Source of the DNA: Oncomelania hupensis
Taxonomy: Eukaryota > Mollusca > Gastropoda > Littorinimorpha > Pomatiopsidae
Direction of reading: 5' to 3'
Assembly (NCBI GenBank): GCA_036898135.1
Contig: CM072515.1
Coordinates: forward strand, 46,340,818-46,404,817
Length of the DNA: 64,000 nt
In this document: positions 30,000-41,402 of the stretch, one piece after another
How positions within the stretch are numbered: position 1 is the stretch's first letter
Layout: each line of letters opens with the position of its first letter
Translations under genes and position numbers: made by a program
The notes under the pieces: model-generated
What the model was told of the DNA's origin: nothing
Databases searched by the model: none
Seen by the model: the letters and a program-made list of their open reading frames with translations, nothing else

Positions 30000-32800
30000 T
30001 AAACATTATACTTTGAACTATATTCTCACATCTGCACACATACACACTTAGTCTCTTTCAGCTTTTTCACTACAAATTTATACATACACCCACATAATAA
30101 ATATATAGAAAATTTCATTTGCGTAATTTTGACTGACATTAGTCTCCATGATGAAGAGGGAGAAGACCTCAAAAGCTGAACTATTCCGTATGTTAATAGG
30201 GCTGATATGGTGGTAGTTTTAGTGGTGTCGGTATCACAGACAGGAATGTCAAATGTTTAGGTCAGTTGTTGCTTAGAACTCACGTGGCTCTTGTAATTTG
30301 TGCAAGGGAATGGGTTCTTCATTTTGCTACTAAACCTAAGGGTTGTGTTTTCACCATGCAAAGGTGGACCACGGTCAGGGCAGAAAGAGGTGCACCAACT
30401 CTTTTTATATACCCAAACTTCCTGTTTCCGAGATGGTCAAACTACTGAGCTTTGACAGGCAGCGGCTGTCAAAAAAATTGTCAAAAGCCATAATTATACT
30501 TTTGCTTTTTTTAATATTTAATTTAATTTAATTTATGTATGTATTTTATATTTTTGTTGAGGGTGAGGGAGTTGCATGTGCACCCAGTGCACCCCCCCTC
30601 CCCCCATCCTATGGCATAAAGGGTTAGCGTTCAAGTGAAGATCAGGTCTTACTGACTAATAATTTAAGTACAGGTTGTTGGCAGTCTTATTAAAATTTGG
30701 CATTGTTGTTAAGATGTGGATGATGGGCTTGCATGAGGTCTGTGTGAGTTTCAGTGTGTATGTATATATGTGTAATGCATGTGGATTTTCCAATGAAGAA
30801 ATTCAAAAGAAATAGGAAATATTAGCTACAGTGACTGGGATGCATAGAGGACACATGCACACAAATAATTGTTTTAACCTTATCTTCTTTGGAAGTAAAA
30901 TAATGTGCATATATTATGTAGTTACTTATACCAGGTTAGAGCTTTCTTTTAAAAAACAAAATCTTTCTTGTATGTTTTTGTATGTGTATTTTCCCCTGTA
31001 TGAAGGTGTATCACATAGTTTCACAGGAGAGGTTATACATTTTATTTTATTTTAGATTTGAACCTTTTTTTTTCTTTTGTCGTAAATATTTACAGGTATC
31101 ACATAGTTTGAGAGGAGAGTATTAGACATTTTTTGTTTGTTTTGTGAAACGTTATTATCTTGTGCATTGCAGGCTATTGATTACATGCAATGTAAATAAC
31201 CCGGTAATATATGACTATTTTCTTAAGCCTTTAAGGTGCATGTTAAAATAAACAGTTTAAAACTGAATTACCTTGACCCCACTCAGTGTTCTGTAGATCA
31301 TGTCAGAGCGACACAATGCCCTTCTGATATCCTAAAAGTGGGGTATATTTTACAGAATAGCTTATGCTTACTTTAAGTGGCAGGAGTCTTGGGTTAAATT
31401 CTTGAATGCTGCATCCATTTCATTTTAAAGGCCTGATGTGTTTTATATTTGAAATATGTACGCATAGGCCCATGCACTTGATAATGCAGCTTGAGTTTGA
31501 TCTGGATTTCAGCCAGTGCCTTGAGCAGCTCTTTGAGCTGTAATAGAGTTAGCTATATATAGAAACAATTATTTTGCTTTTAAACGAATCTTTTCGTAGC
31601 ACAGCATCACAGCCTGTTGAGCTTTATTATTATGTCTGAATCGGTATAAGCGCAGTATCCTCAGAAGCTCAGTATGCCTCTTGTAACTGGATTATCCTGC
31701 CAACCTTGACCTAAATGCACAGGCAGAGATACTGACTTCACATTTTCTTTCTTTTTAACAATTTTTCTCCCAAGGACGTGAAATGTGCCACATCATCTGT
31801 GTATTCACATGCATAGGGTGTGAGCATATGCATGGGGGCATTGTGGTGGAAAGGAGTCTGTGACATAAATAGAGAGAGAGAGAGAGAGAGGGCTTATGTG
31901 CATGAGGTGTGCATGCAAAGAGAGTGAATGTACTGTTTATTGTGACTCAATTATATGTCATTATGTTTTGACTTCACTTTTACAACACACACATTCTTTT
32001 ACCTGTTGGTATAGAAAATACTGCATGTAGTCTTATTATTTTATAAAGAGGATACTGTGACTGCAGAGATTTTGCTGTTATTTGTCATACATATAATTAT
32101 TAAAGATTTCCTATATCTCATAAATATCGGTGCTCTGCTTCTTCTTTGAAATGCTGTTTGAGCGTGATCATTGCATGCTTACTATTTCAGTACTTCTATG
32201 CATCAAAGTCAGTGTTGTCACCCAGTGTCAAAATTAATTTCAACACCAATGTAATAGTTTATTTTTAGTACCAGAAATAATTATTTAAATCAGCAGCAGA
32301 TAGTTTGTTGTGTAATTGATTGTGAAATATATGGCCAAGATTGATTGGAAAGTAACAAACCAGTATATATTACTGTCAGCTGAGCTGTAAGTATAGTATT
32401 ATTTTTGCTGTCAGCTGGTGATTGTTAGATCGTTTGTTACGTATTAGGGAAAGTGTTTGACTAATTTACACTTGGTACAATTAATAATATTAAATGTTGC
32501 TAACTTAAACTTAAGTTATTGTTTGTCATCTAGTTTGACAAATGCGTGAATGACAATTAGATTTGCCATAGGCCGACAGGGTTTTTATATATAGATGTAG
32601 AATAATAATAGATGTGTGAGGATAAGTGGGTTTAGTATTAATTGTATGGTGTTTTGTCTCAGTGAGAGAAAGAACTGGAATCGGAAAGTGGAGAGAACAT
32701 AGAAGTTAGTTATACATTTCGTTCTGAAGAGGAAAGAAAGCAAGAAAAGCCACAAGCACATACAAAACAACCAGCTTTGCTGTTCCATAATTTAATTATA
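30000..32800. other. Long T-rich stretch upstream of SOCS gene 1, no gene seen
   Basis: Only short frames without family resemblance are present. Some of it may be 5' UTR exons or the first intron of the gene starting at 32823, but no donor site could be tied to it. A C-rich patch near 30570-30610 resembles the arms at 24110-24140. Confidence 0.35.
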
Positions 32801-32822
32801 TAAGTTGTTTTGTGTGTTTCAG

Positions 32823-33168
32823 AGTAGCTGTGTTGATGTTAACATGGGCTAGAGAGGCGCTGAAGATGGTGCTTGCTATTATGTACGCCATTCTGTCCAG
32901 CACAGTGGAGCTCACTTTTGCCTATGCTTTCGCCCTCTTTCTGTTCTTCCGCTCTAAATGGCCGCGGTCCTTAGCCTACGGGGTACAGCTGCAGCCTCCC
33001 ACCCCTCGCACGCGCAAATATGTGCGCGAACTAATGAATCATCTGAAGCGGGGCAGTCATGGCAGCAGTACAGAGGCCACCACCACAGAAGATGAGTACG
33101 ACGATCAGGTCATGCCCATCCTTGACCTCATCCCCTCACAGGAAGACATTTTGACAGTAGTGGATGAG
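32823..33168 (+). CDS. SOCS gene 1, exon A (start, hydrophobic segment)
   Basis: The acceptor is gtgtttcag and the donor gatgag|gtatat. The first in-frame ATG after the acceptor is 32836 (MLTWAREALK). The hydrophobic stretch is followed by a Pro/Arg-rich linker and an acidic, Ser/Thr-rich segment (STEATTTEDEYDD). Confidence 0.78.
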
Positions 33169-36100
33169 GTATATTGTGTCAAATGTTTTTCGCTTACTTG
33201 CCTTTGTTTTAGCAATAATAGAATTTGTTAATATAGACTTGTGTATAGAGGCGCAAGCCTTACTCATTAAATGTAATTGTCCGTAGCTTGTAAATGTGGT
33301 ATGAGGGATTTTTCAAATTGATGTGATCAGTGTCACAGTGAACTGCTTTATAGTGGGTTTGACCTAATCCATCAACATTTGACAAGTTCTTATGGTACTT
33401 TTCCAACATGCAAGTAAAACTTTATGTACAGATTTCTGTTAAATGGCGAAAGTAGGGGGAAAGCAAAACCAACACATGCTTTTCCCAATACAATGATAAG
33501 AAAATGCAGTGATTATGAACCTGTGTCAGTAAACTGGTAGTGGGTAGCCTGGTAGTGCAGTTGATAGGGCATCGGTTTCTTGTGCCAAAGGTTGCAGGTT
33601 CGAACCCCTCAGGGGACAAACGTACATGAGTTAGGTACAAGACTTTCAGGTAATTGAGGGTTTTCTCTGGGTACTACGGTTTCCTCCCTCCATTCAATAG
33701 TGGTATTGGATGCAGTCAATCTAAATGTCAAAAACAAAACTTGATTTCTTTTCTGCCTTATGTAACAGCGATCTTTTCAGATCACCGAGCTTTGAATTCA
33801 TTTGAAGAAAAAACTGCGTTATAGCATTGTTGACTTGACCTGACCCTGTATTAGTATTACAAAGCTGTTCACTCCTCCGGTTTGACCGGATTTTCTCCGT
33901 TTTGACTGTAAAAATCCGCTTATCCGTTTTGAAAACAAAAACTCCGGTTTCAAACGCGAGCGATGAAAAAAAAAAAGTTGTTTTTTCGGTAGTAAGACGC
34001 TCTTTCTTCCGTTTCGTAAGTTTTCCGTAATAAGACAAAAACTGGAATTTCCTGTACAAGTTTCGATTTCCGGCTCTCGTACTTTCTTTTGTGTGTGATC
34101 GAGCATTTGTGCATGTCTTCGAAGTGACTAGTCTGTTCGCGATGCTGAAAAGAAAAAACGCAGAAGATGGTGGACAAACACCACCCAAAAAGAAGATGTT
34201 TCACACGTAGAAGTGGAATGCTTCTTATTCAGAACAGCATAAGTGCTTAACGAGCTCCGAAAGGTCTGAAAACCATGCTTACTGCAAAATTTGCAAACTT
34301 GACTTCAGCGTTGTGCACGGCGGTAGAAATGACATTGAAAGGCACGTGATCTTAGGTAGATATAAGCAGTTGCAACAAGAGCAGGCTAACCAACGCACAA
34401 TAAGCTCGTTTATTGCTAATGGCAGCGAACATGAAGATTCATTTGAAATGAAAGTGATAAGAGCCGAAGCTCTGATGTGTGGCCTGCTTGTGGAACACAA
34501 CCTTTCCTTTTCTACAGCTGACACATTGACAAAAGTTATGAAGGAAATGTTTCCAGATTCCAATGTATGTATTTCTGGAAAATGTTAAGCAATAAGTGAA
34601 TGCTTTTTCAAATCTACTTTTTGGTGTATTTTTGTAGTAAATTTAACTGTCTTTTTGTTTTCTTTTTTCTCAATCTCTCAAAAAATGTACTCCTGACAGA
34701 CAGATGAAACTCCTGACAGACAGTCTGTTTACTCCTGACTGGCATTGGTAGGGGTGAACAGGTCTGGTATTATTAAATATTACACACCAGTGGTTATGAT
34801 GCACAAATGCAGAGCTTATTCCAGGGCGCGGGATCACGCACAAAAAGTTTTTTTCCCGCAAAGAAATTCGATGAGCGCGTTCGCGATCCCGCGGAGATTG
34901 GAAATATCCCGCTACATGTCTTGATCGAAGCGGGCTTTACTGTGACGTTTCTGTCGTCTGCTAGGGCGTAGCGGAAACTGGAGTTAAACGGAAGTTGCTC
35001 TCTTGTATATGCGATGTGTCTCAAATTTTCATTGGCCGATGCTATTCTTTTTGACCAATCACCTTTCTTCTGAGTGTGGCATCGATGAACCTGATCGGTT
35101 GGAACTGGTTTACAATCAAAATCAGAATGGCTTCGAAAAAGCGCACGCTTTTCGACTTCGAATTCAGTGGAGGAACTGTGAAGAAAACAGTCACTCTGTT
35201 TTCCCATGACTGATCTTCTAAAATAGCAGAGCTTTTATGCAACAGTTGTGAAAGCAAGGTTACAGATACCAGTTTGTGATATATTTTGTCTGCGATTTGT
35301 GTGTACTTACTGTTTGGAGATAATGCGACACTTGACTGTTTCACAGTTTATCCGGGAACATCACGGGAGAAAACAAGTATGGATATTTGTTTGTGTGTAC
35401 ACCCTAAATATGCCGAAAAGACGCCCCCACTGTTTTGGTCAGAGGGGGGCCTAATCCCCCCCTTTTTTTCAAGGAAGGGGGGCCTGCCCCCCACTTCTTC
35501 AACATCCTAGAATAAGCTCTGAAATGTAACTGTTTGCTCTGTGTTTGTGGGTATCTGAGTATTTTCATATGTTTAAAATGAATGGATAATTTTGCATACA
35601 TATTTATGCGTAACTGGTACTCCTCTGCCAAAAATGTTTTATTGTAATTTCTTTCATCAGGATGATGGATTTGACATACTGCAGTACGCCGTTATCGCTG
35701 ACCGGAAAGACATCGTTCAGCGGCTGTTGCGTAATGGCTGCTGTCCTGACCGCTATCACTGCAGCCCCCCACTTCATCTTGCAGCATACCTCGGCAGAAT
35801 AGGAATTTTGGAGCTGCTGCTGCAGGAAGGCAAAGCAGACTTCAGGATCCGACGGGGGATGTGCTATCCTCAAGGGCGTCATCGCCCTATCGGCACCAAG
35901 GCTTCCTTCTTTGGCTTCTCCCAGCAACAGGTTGGTTTTTATTATGCATGTATGTACAAGAATTGACCTTTTTACGATTGTTTAGTTTTGTTTTTTGTAA
36001 CCCTTTTAACCCTGTAATGTTTTACGGTATTGTTGCAGATATTGAGAAATATTGAATATTTTTCAATCAAATGGGGTTTCGGTTGGTAAAGAGAGTAACT

Positions 36101-39100
36101 GTAATCAGTTAAGCTCTCTTAAGGCTATGTACTCTTTTTTTTGCAGTTAAATATTGCTTTGCTTTACAAACAAGATGAAATAAATGATGAAAAGGGAACT
36201 GTATAGTATGCCAACAATGTTTTTAATACAAAATGGAATGTGTTATTTTTCTTCTTTTCATTTGTTCTGGTGCATTGTGTGTCTCTTTTTGTTGTTATTT
36301 CAGAATATTTTTTAGGCTTTTGCAATAGAAATTTGACCATCAGCTAAAGCGTTTAGTATGCTAAATGCTAGCCAGGGTAGACTAGGTATAGAAAAAAAAG
36401 CAGTTCTGTCAGGTTTGGGAGTCCAAGTTAAGATTGATTAAAACATATAAAGTGTGTTGTCCCCTCGGACATCTTTGAATGAAATTAAATTTTGATGCCT
36501 CTTTTGTTAGTATTATGTTTACCTTTTCTCTGATTGAATTAAACAGTTTTGTTTCTTTAAGGTGTATCTTTGCTCTAACCCCGAAAACGCCTTCATCCCC
36601 ATGGAGTGTGCCATCACAGGACGCAAACAGCGCTGCGTCCACATCCTGACCAAAGCCATGCTGGAACGTGAGAAAGACTTTGGCTTTTCCATCCCCCCAT
36701 CCTTCACTACTGGGTCGGTGTTCAAATTCGACCCGCTCACACACTTGCAGTTTGCATGCCGGGAAGGGGCGTCGGAGTGTATTAGTTACTTTGTGGAGAA
36801 TTTTCCAGATTGCATCAACAACTATGGACCTGACGGTGATACTCCCCTTCTCACCGCTGTACCATGGGGCGAGGAATGCGTCAAGGTAATTTCTTCATTA
36901 AGAAAAACGTTTTTGAGGATGTGTGCAAAAATGTATTTGTATTTTAAAAGACGTATTTGTGAACTCGTATTGATAATAAAGTGTTTGAATTAAATGGCAA
37001 ATATAACTTTAAGTAACTTACTATTTTACCACAATGGTGTATGTGCCATGGGTTTTGTTTTGATTGGAATGACATTTTTGCAAATCCACCCCTGGGACTA
37101 GTTTTGTCTTTGGATGTTGGGTACAAGTTAATCATGAGATAGTTTACAATGGGACTGGTTTTTACTTTCTTGGTGCAAAAGCTCTCATATCCATGTCAAT
37201 TCTTTCTTAATACTGGGGTGGAAGTGGAGATAAAGGCTTCAAGGACCCTTGGGTAGCTGTTATTTAAACTTATTGCTTTGTTTTGCCCTCTTGCGATATG
37301 GTTTGTTGAATAAAATGTATGTTTTAGGCCCCTTAATTTGAAGTATGGGAAACTTTGGTTGATTTATTAACACAGAGTTGTTACTTTGGAAAGAGAAACC
37401 AACATTGACCAGTTTTTGGTTAAGGAATGAAGTTTGCTCGTTCTGAAATAGAACTAATTTCTCTGTATGTTACATTAAACAGGTGCTTGTAGACAACGGA
37501 GCAGATGTACGACTGTTGTCGAGGGGTATCCGGGAGACAGCGCTACACCGACTATACCGCATGAACATTGACGGTCTCTTCACCATCTATGACACCACCC
37601 GTTACTTACTGACCACAGGCATCGAGCAGGAAATCAACGCTTTTACAGACTTAAAAGAAACGCCGCTACACATGCTGGTGTCCCATGTTTCCTATACGGG
37701 CGGTAACTTTGTGGATCCCAGTCGGCAGGGCTGCGACCGAAAACAGCTGCAAGGAGACTATCAGAAACAGGTAAGAGGAGATTTGTTTTCTTTCTTACTG
37801 GAGCTAAAATACACAGAGCATAGTTATTAGCTGTAACCCCATCAGTGAAGTTTTTGCAAAATATTGTTGGACAGCGGGCACAATTTTCCCACACGTTTCC
37901 ATCCAGACGTGCAGAACTGAGATTGCATCTAGGGTGACTTGTTCTAGGTTTCAGAGCAGCCCTCAGTTGTACAGTTAGAGTGGCTTATGATGTGTTCCAC
38001 TGTGTGTGAGTTTGCAGTATGTGTAGACTTGCCTACCATACGTTTGTTAGCCGTATTTGTATGCAATTTAGCTTGGAGTATGGTAGTCTGGCCAGCTCAC
38101 TAAAAATACGGTCAAGTTTTATTTTTTAAATTATTATAGTTTTCTTCTTTCGATTTAAAGATACGTAGTGTAGTTATTTCCCATACAGAGGTGGTGCATG
38201 CGCACCTCTCGTAAGTTCGCCGCACTTGTATTCTGCTTTCCTCCATTCTGCTCCGTGCGGTGTACTAACATAAAGAAATGAAGCGAAGCCGTGATGCAGG
38301 CTGTTCTCCCGATCCGAATAAAGATTAAACAAACGCTAAACAGTTTACCAGAAAGAAAGCTTTTTTGAAAGTATACAACGAAAAGTGGTCTTGTCTGACT
38401 ACATCTCCGAAAGGACCACAGTTTGCCTGAAGCACTTTGGACAATATCGATTTCATCTTTGTACATGGCAGTCGCAACAAATTTAAAGTTTTAAGAAACT
38501 GCTGAAGGCCTTACATCTGTCCAAAGCTTTTTCCAGGTGCAGACGAAAGCAACTGGTGACAAATACATGCATACATTGTAACCTGAAGTATGTGTGATGT
38601 GTTGCTTATCATCCTTATTTGAAAGAACGTATATTTGTCATCTTCTGCAAAATGACCTACTCTTCACTTGTCCTTTCAGTTTTACACTTTGTAATTTCAT
38701 TTGCTTTTGCTTAGTAAACATTTTTTCTATATGTATTTCAGTGCACGATATCAATATTAATGTGTTACAAGGAGACAAAAGTCAGTTACGCTAAAATCTG
38801 GTCGAAGTTTCCAAAATCTGGTTTTGAGCTTCCTGGAATAGTGTCAGCAAGTTTTTCAGATAGGCAAGTGCAGTTGCTTTCAAGGGAAATGACAAGGTAG
38901 GATATAATGATTGGGAAATCCTGAGTAAAGTTGCAAAGGACAATGCTGAACCTACCCAGTTAACCACAATTTCGGGGCTCGATTGGGCAAATGGAAATTG
39001 GAACCGACTCGGGCCTGATTCGGGCAAAGATTGGGCAATCATCGGGCTACACAAAACTTACCCGATCGTAACCCCACGTTCACCGAACAGTAGCCCGATT

Positions 39101-41402
39101 TTCTATAAAGATTGGGCGATCGTCGGGGTACCCAAAACTTACCCGACCGTAACCCAACCTTTGCCAAACGGTAACCTGATTCCGGCAAAGATCGGGCATA
39201 CGTCAGGATACCCAAAACCAATCCTATTGTAACCCATCTTAAATTAGAAACAACCCCGATAATGCCCCATCCCTGGCCAATGCTGATTTACCCTAAAATC
39301 ATATCCCACATATTGTTTATGATATGTGATTGCATGAAGAAAGAACTGAGATGTCTGGTGTTAATAGGGACTGTCGGCACAGGCATTTTTGTTTTCGGAA
39401 GTCCTTGGTGTGTCCCCACTGAAGTATTTACACACCATTTCGATAACGATATATATTAACGTGATCTTCATCGCTATGAAAATCATGTGTAAATACATAA
39501 ATGAAAGGCAAAGTCAAAAAAAACAACCACAGCGAAATAGGTTTTCGCAGGCAAACAAAATATCCGAGCACATGCAACTGTAGAAGAAGACAACTGTAGA
39601 TGAAGATTTGGCGCCTTATGCAAAGGACAACTGGAAAAGACCAGCAGTAATGGGCACGGAAGTTTACCCTTGGCTTATAATGTATAAATAAATACAATAG
39701 TTAAAAGAAACACTTTAACAATATTTTACATATTGTATGATAAAAAATTAAGAATTATAAGCACAATTAAATATCTTGCTGAATTGATTTTGTATAAATA
39801 GTTTTTACATACATACGCTGCAGCAAATGTGAAGCAGATGAAACAGTCCACAGACAGTTTAGCCAGTGAGAAGCGAGAGTAGGCCAATGTTAGCTTGTGC
39901 GCAGCGTGCCTTTGTGGTGGGGCAGAATTGGGCGACACGCGGGAGCGCGAATCGTTACGCATCCACATTTCTGGACTCTGCTAAGCATCGGGGTTTTTTT
40001 TAGGGCTATATTGATCCCTACTCTAGCCAGACAAAAGTCAGGATAAGTACTGTGCCCTATGCGAGTGGGGCCCAGATCGGGCTGGTTTGCTGGGTAGTTT
40101 ACAAAAATGACAATATTTGCAATACAGAAATAACATGAAAGTTATATTTATTTCAGTGAATTTAATTCAGTTTATTTATTTATTTAGTTATTGCTGCTGT
40201 TGCTGTTCATGCATTATGATGGGCAGGTACTGATGGCGATTAGAGAGCTGCTGAAGTTCAATGCAGACCCTTTGCTGGAGAACAAACCTGGCTTGCAGTC
40301 CCTGAGTCGCATGCTGCACATCGCTCTAAAGGCCACCAACCATAGAAACCCCATCCCCTGTGTCCAGTCTTCCCAGCCCCAGCGCTTCATCGTGGAGTAC
40401 CAGAATGACTACAGCACATTAGCTCAGGCCATGGAAATTCTGCTGGACCACGGCGCTCACGTTGACTTCTGCTGTTCTCATGGCCATACTCCACTAGCCT
40501 TGCTCATCTCCTGTTTCCTGCTGGATGACGCTCAGCGCTTAGTGGATCAGAAGGATGCAACCTTGTGGGCGGTAGAGGTGCTGGTCACTCGAGGCGCCAA
40601 TGTGAACCTTCTAGACAAAGCTAACGGCAACAGCACAGCCACACTCCTGGCCAAGTTGTGTCGCCGTTGTCTGGAGCAACATGCCTTGCGCTCGAATGCT
40701 GATTTGCAACATGGCTTTGGGGAGTGGACAGACAAGCTGCTGACTTTGCTGCTGCAGCATGGCCTGAACCCCAACTACAAGTCCGAGCAGATTCTTCCCT
40801 TCCTCACTGGTGGCAACGGCAATGCCCTCATCGAGTTTGTGCGCCTGTCAGAAGTGGCAACCACGCCTGAAGAGTTCGCCTTGCTGGAAAGGTGGATCTT
40901 GACCTTGCTTCGTTGGGGAGCTGACCCAGACCTGGAACCTTATCAGTCAGAGCCCATCATCTGCCACTCACAGAGCTCTATCTTTCTCAAGCGCCAAGGC
41001 AGTCAGCCCATCAGCCTATGCCTGCAGAAGGCACGGCCAGGCTCTCAAACCCTAGTCGTCGGCATGAACTCTGAGCTGGAGCGACAGATTGTGAATGGCA
41101 CTCGGCAGCTGCTGTGGCTCTTTTACAATGGCATGGACCACAAGACACTGCACGATTGCTTGCAGACTGCTCGCGGCATGGCACGCTTCCACACCCATGA
41201 TACTGCCCCACTTCAAGGTGGAGGCTTGTTCTCGGATGACTCTCTCCTGAGTACTGTACACATGATGGCAGAATCACCGCGCTCGCTGAAACAAATCACA
41301 CGTGTGACGGTGTATAAAGCTTTAAACAGACAAGTGGCGCAGAGAGTTGAACAGCTGCCTCTACCCCGATCATTGAAAGATTATCTGTTAAATTTTTCTT
41401 AG
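32823..41402 (+). CDS. Ankyrin-repeat SOCS-box protein 1 with hydrophobic N-terminus
   Basis: Exons 32823-33168 (ATG at 32836), 35661-35930, 36562-36885, 37483-37770 and 40227-41402 join in phase 0 to give 796 residues. Residues 11-38 are strongly hydrophobic and are followed by RSKWPR, so they may be a membrane anchor. From about residue 112 come diverged ankyrin repeats (SPPLHLAAYLGRIGILELLL, HTPLALLISCFLL, VLVTRGANVNLLD, LLRWGADPDLE). The last 42 residues are a SOCS box: a BC-box helix (SLKQITRVTVYKAL) and a Cul5 box (VEQLPLPRSLKDYLL). SOCS-box proteins recruit Elongin B/C and Cullin-5 to ubiquitinate targets bound by the ankyrin part. Exon 1 starts at a ttcag acceptor, so a non-coding 5' exon is likely. 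A same-strand relative lies 10.7 kb downstream. An ASB-like gene is the best description; I cannot name the orthologue. Confidence 0.85.
33541..33735 (+). mobile_element. tRNA-derived SINE, family C, copy 2
   Basis: The tRNA-like head has box A (TGGTAGTGCAGTTGATAG) and box B (GGTTCGAACCCC). The body matches 5106-5225 ('gagttaggtacaagact', 'gagggttttctc', 'tggtattggatgcagtcaat'). Confidence 0.8.
34143..34588 (+). pseudogene. hAT-like BED-type zinc-finger protein fragment
   Basis: The plus frame starts MLKRKNAEDGG, meets one in-frame TAG near 34206, then reads HAYCKICKLDFSVVHGGRND and IERHV. This is a CxxC ... H zinc-finger typical of BED-finger, hAT-derived proteins common in invertebrate genomes. 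It continues with EALMCGLLVEHNLSFSTAD and MKEMFPDSN, the usual segment before the transposase core. It ends at a possible donor (aat|gtatgt). No core follows. It is probably a decayed DNA-transposon gene lying in the SOCS gene 1 intron. Confidence 0.6.
34810..35521. mobile_element. 712-bp TIR element (CAGAGCTTATTC ends) with 5-bp TSD
   Basis: Ends are CAGAGCTTATTCCAGG (left) and CCTAGAATAAGCTCTG (right), inverted with one mismatch. The flanking direct repeat is aaatg (34805-34809 and 35522-35526). Inside, 35127-35213 encodes MASKKRTLFDFEFSGG and a short tail, like the N-termini of hAT-type proteins. This looks like an internally deleted hAT-like element. Confidence 0.6.
35661..35930 (+). CDS. 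SOCS gene 1, exon B (ankyrin repeats)
   Basis: Bounded by ttcatcag and cag|gttggt, 90 codons. It carries two repeats, one around DILQYAVIADRKDIVQRLL and one around PLHLAAYLGRIGILELLLQE. Confidence 0.85.
36562..36885 (+). CDS. SOCS gene 1, exon C (ankyrin repeats)
   Basis: Bounded by tctttaag and caag|gtaatt, 108 codons. Repeats are diverged (FIPMECAITGRKQRCVHIL; HLQFACREGASECISYFVE; DTPLLTAVPWGEECVK). Confidence 0.85.
37483..37770 (+). CDS. SOCS gene 1, exon D (ankyrin repeats)
   Basis: Bounded by attaaacag and aacag|gtaaga, 96 codons. It opens LVDNGADVRLLSRGIRETAL, which completes the repeat begun at the end of exon C. Confidence 0.85.
38952..40097. mobile_element. Possible TIR element, about 1.15 kb, in SOCS gene 1 intron 4
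   Basis: The left end is CTACCCAGTTAACCA and the inverted right end is CTACCCAGCAAACCA, 13 of 15 bases identical, followed on both sides by G/C-rich 'cgggctc'-like words. No coding frame for a transposase is seen. Target duplications are unclear. Confidence 0.45.
39005..39245. repeat. Tandem repeat, unit about 78 bp, three units
   Basis: Units share 'aaagattgggc', 'cgtcgggntacccaaaacttacccga' in split form, and 'cgtaacccaac'. They sit just inside the left end of the element at 38952. Confidence 0.7.
40227..41402 (+). CDS. SOCS gene 1, exon E (ankyrin repeats and SOCS box)
   Basis: It starts after gatgggcag and runs 391 codons to TAG. Ankyrin repeats continue to about residue 610; a looser region and the SOCS box follow. 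The 1.2-kb terminal exon has clearly higher GC than its surroundings, as expected for coding DNA. Confidence 0.88.
   Translation, partial: VLMAIRELLKFNADPLLENKPGLQSLSRMLHIALKATNHRNPIPCVQSSQPQRFIVEYQNDYSTLAQAMEILLDHGAHVDFCCSHGHTPLALLISCFLLDDAQRLVDQKDATLWAVEVLVTRGANVNLLDKANGNSTATLLAKLCRRCLEQHALRSNADLQHGFGEWTDKLLTLLLQHGLNPNYKSEQILPFLTGGNGNALIEFVRLSEVATTPEEFALLERWILTLLRWGADPDLEPYQSEPIICHSQSSIFLKRQGSQPISLCLQKARPGSQTLVVGMNSELERQIVNGTRQLLWLFYNGMDHKTLHDCLQTARGMARFHTHDTAPLQGGGLFSDDSLLSTVHMMAESPRSLKQITRVTVYKALNRQVAQRVEQLPLPRSLKDYLLNFS

Larger units (their letters stand above)
33169..35660. other. SOCS gene 1, intron 1
   Basis: This 2.5-kb intron holds SINE C copy 2, a BED-like zinc-finger transposase remnant and a 712-bp TIR element, listed separately. 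The rest is AT-rich without exons. Confidence 0.7.
37771..40226. other. SOCS gene 1, intron 4
   Basis: The intron holds a 1.1-kb TIR-like element with an internal tandem repeat (listed next). Other parts are AT-rich with no exon seen. Confidence 0.6.

Noticed and set aside
32830..32850. Upstream start codons for SOCS gene 1 before 32836
   Set aside because: The frame upstream crosses a good splice acceptor at 32822, so those bases are probably intronic.
33840..34110. Relation between 33.85-34.1 kb and 63.45-63.6 kb ('ccgttttgaaaac' style sequence)
   Set aside because: Similar texture, but I could not align more than short words.
41011..41277. Minus-strand frames opposite SOCS gene 1 exon E
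   Set aside because: Shadows of the GC-rich coding exon on the other strand.
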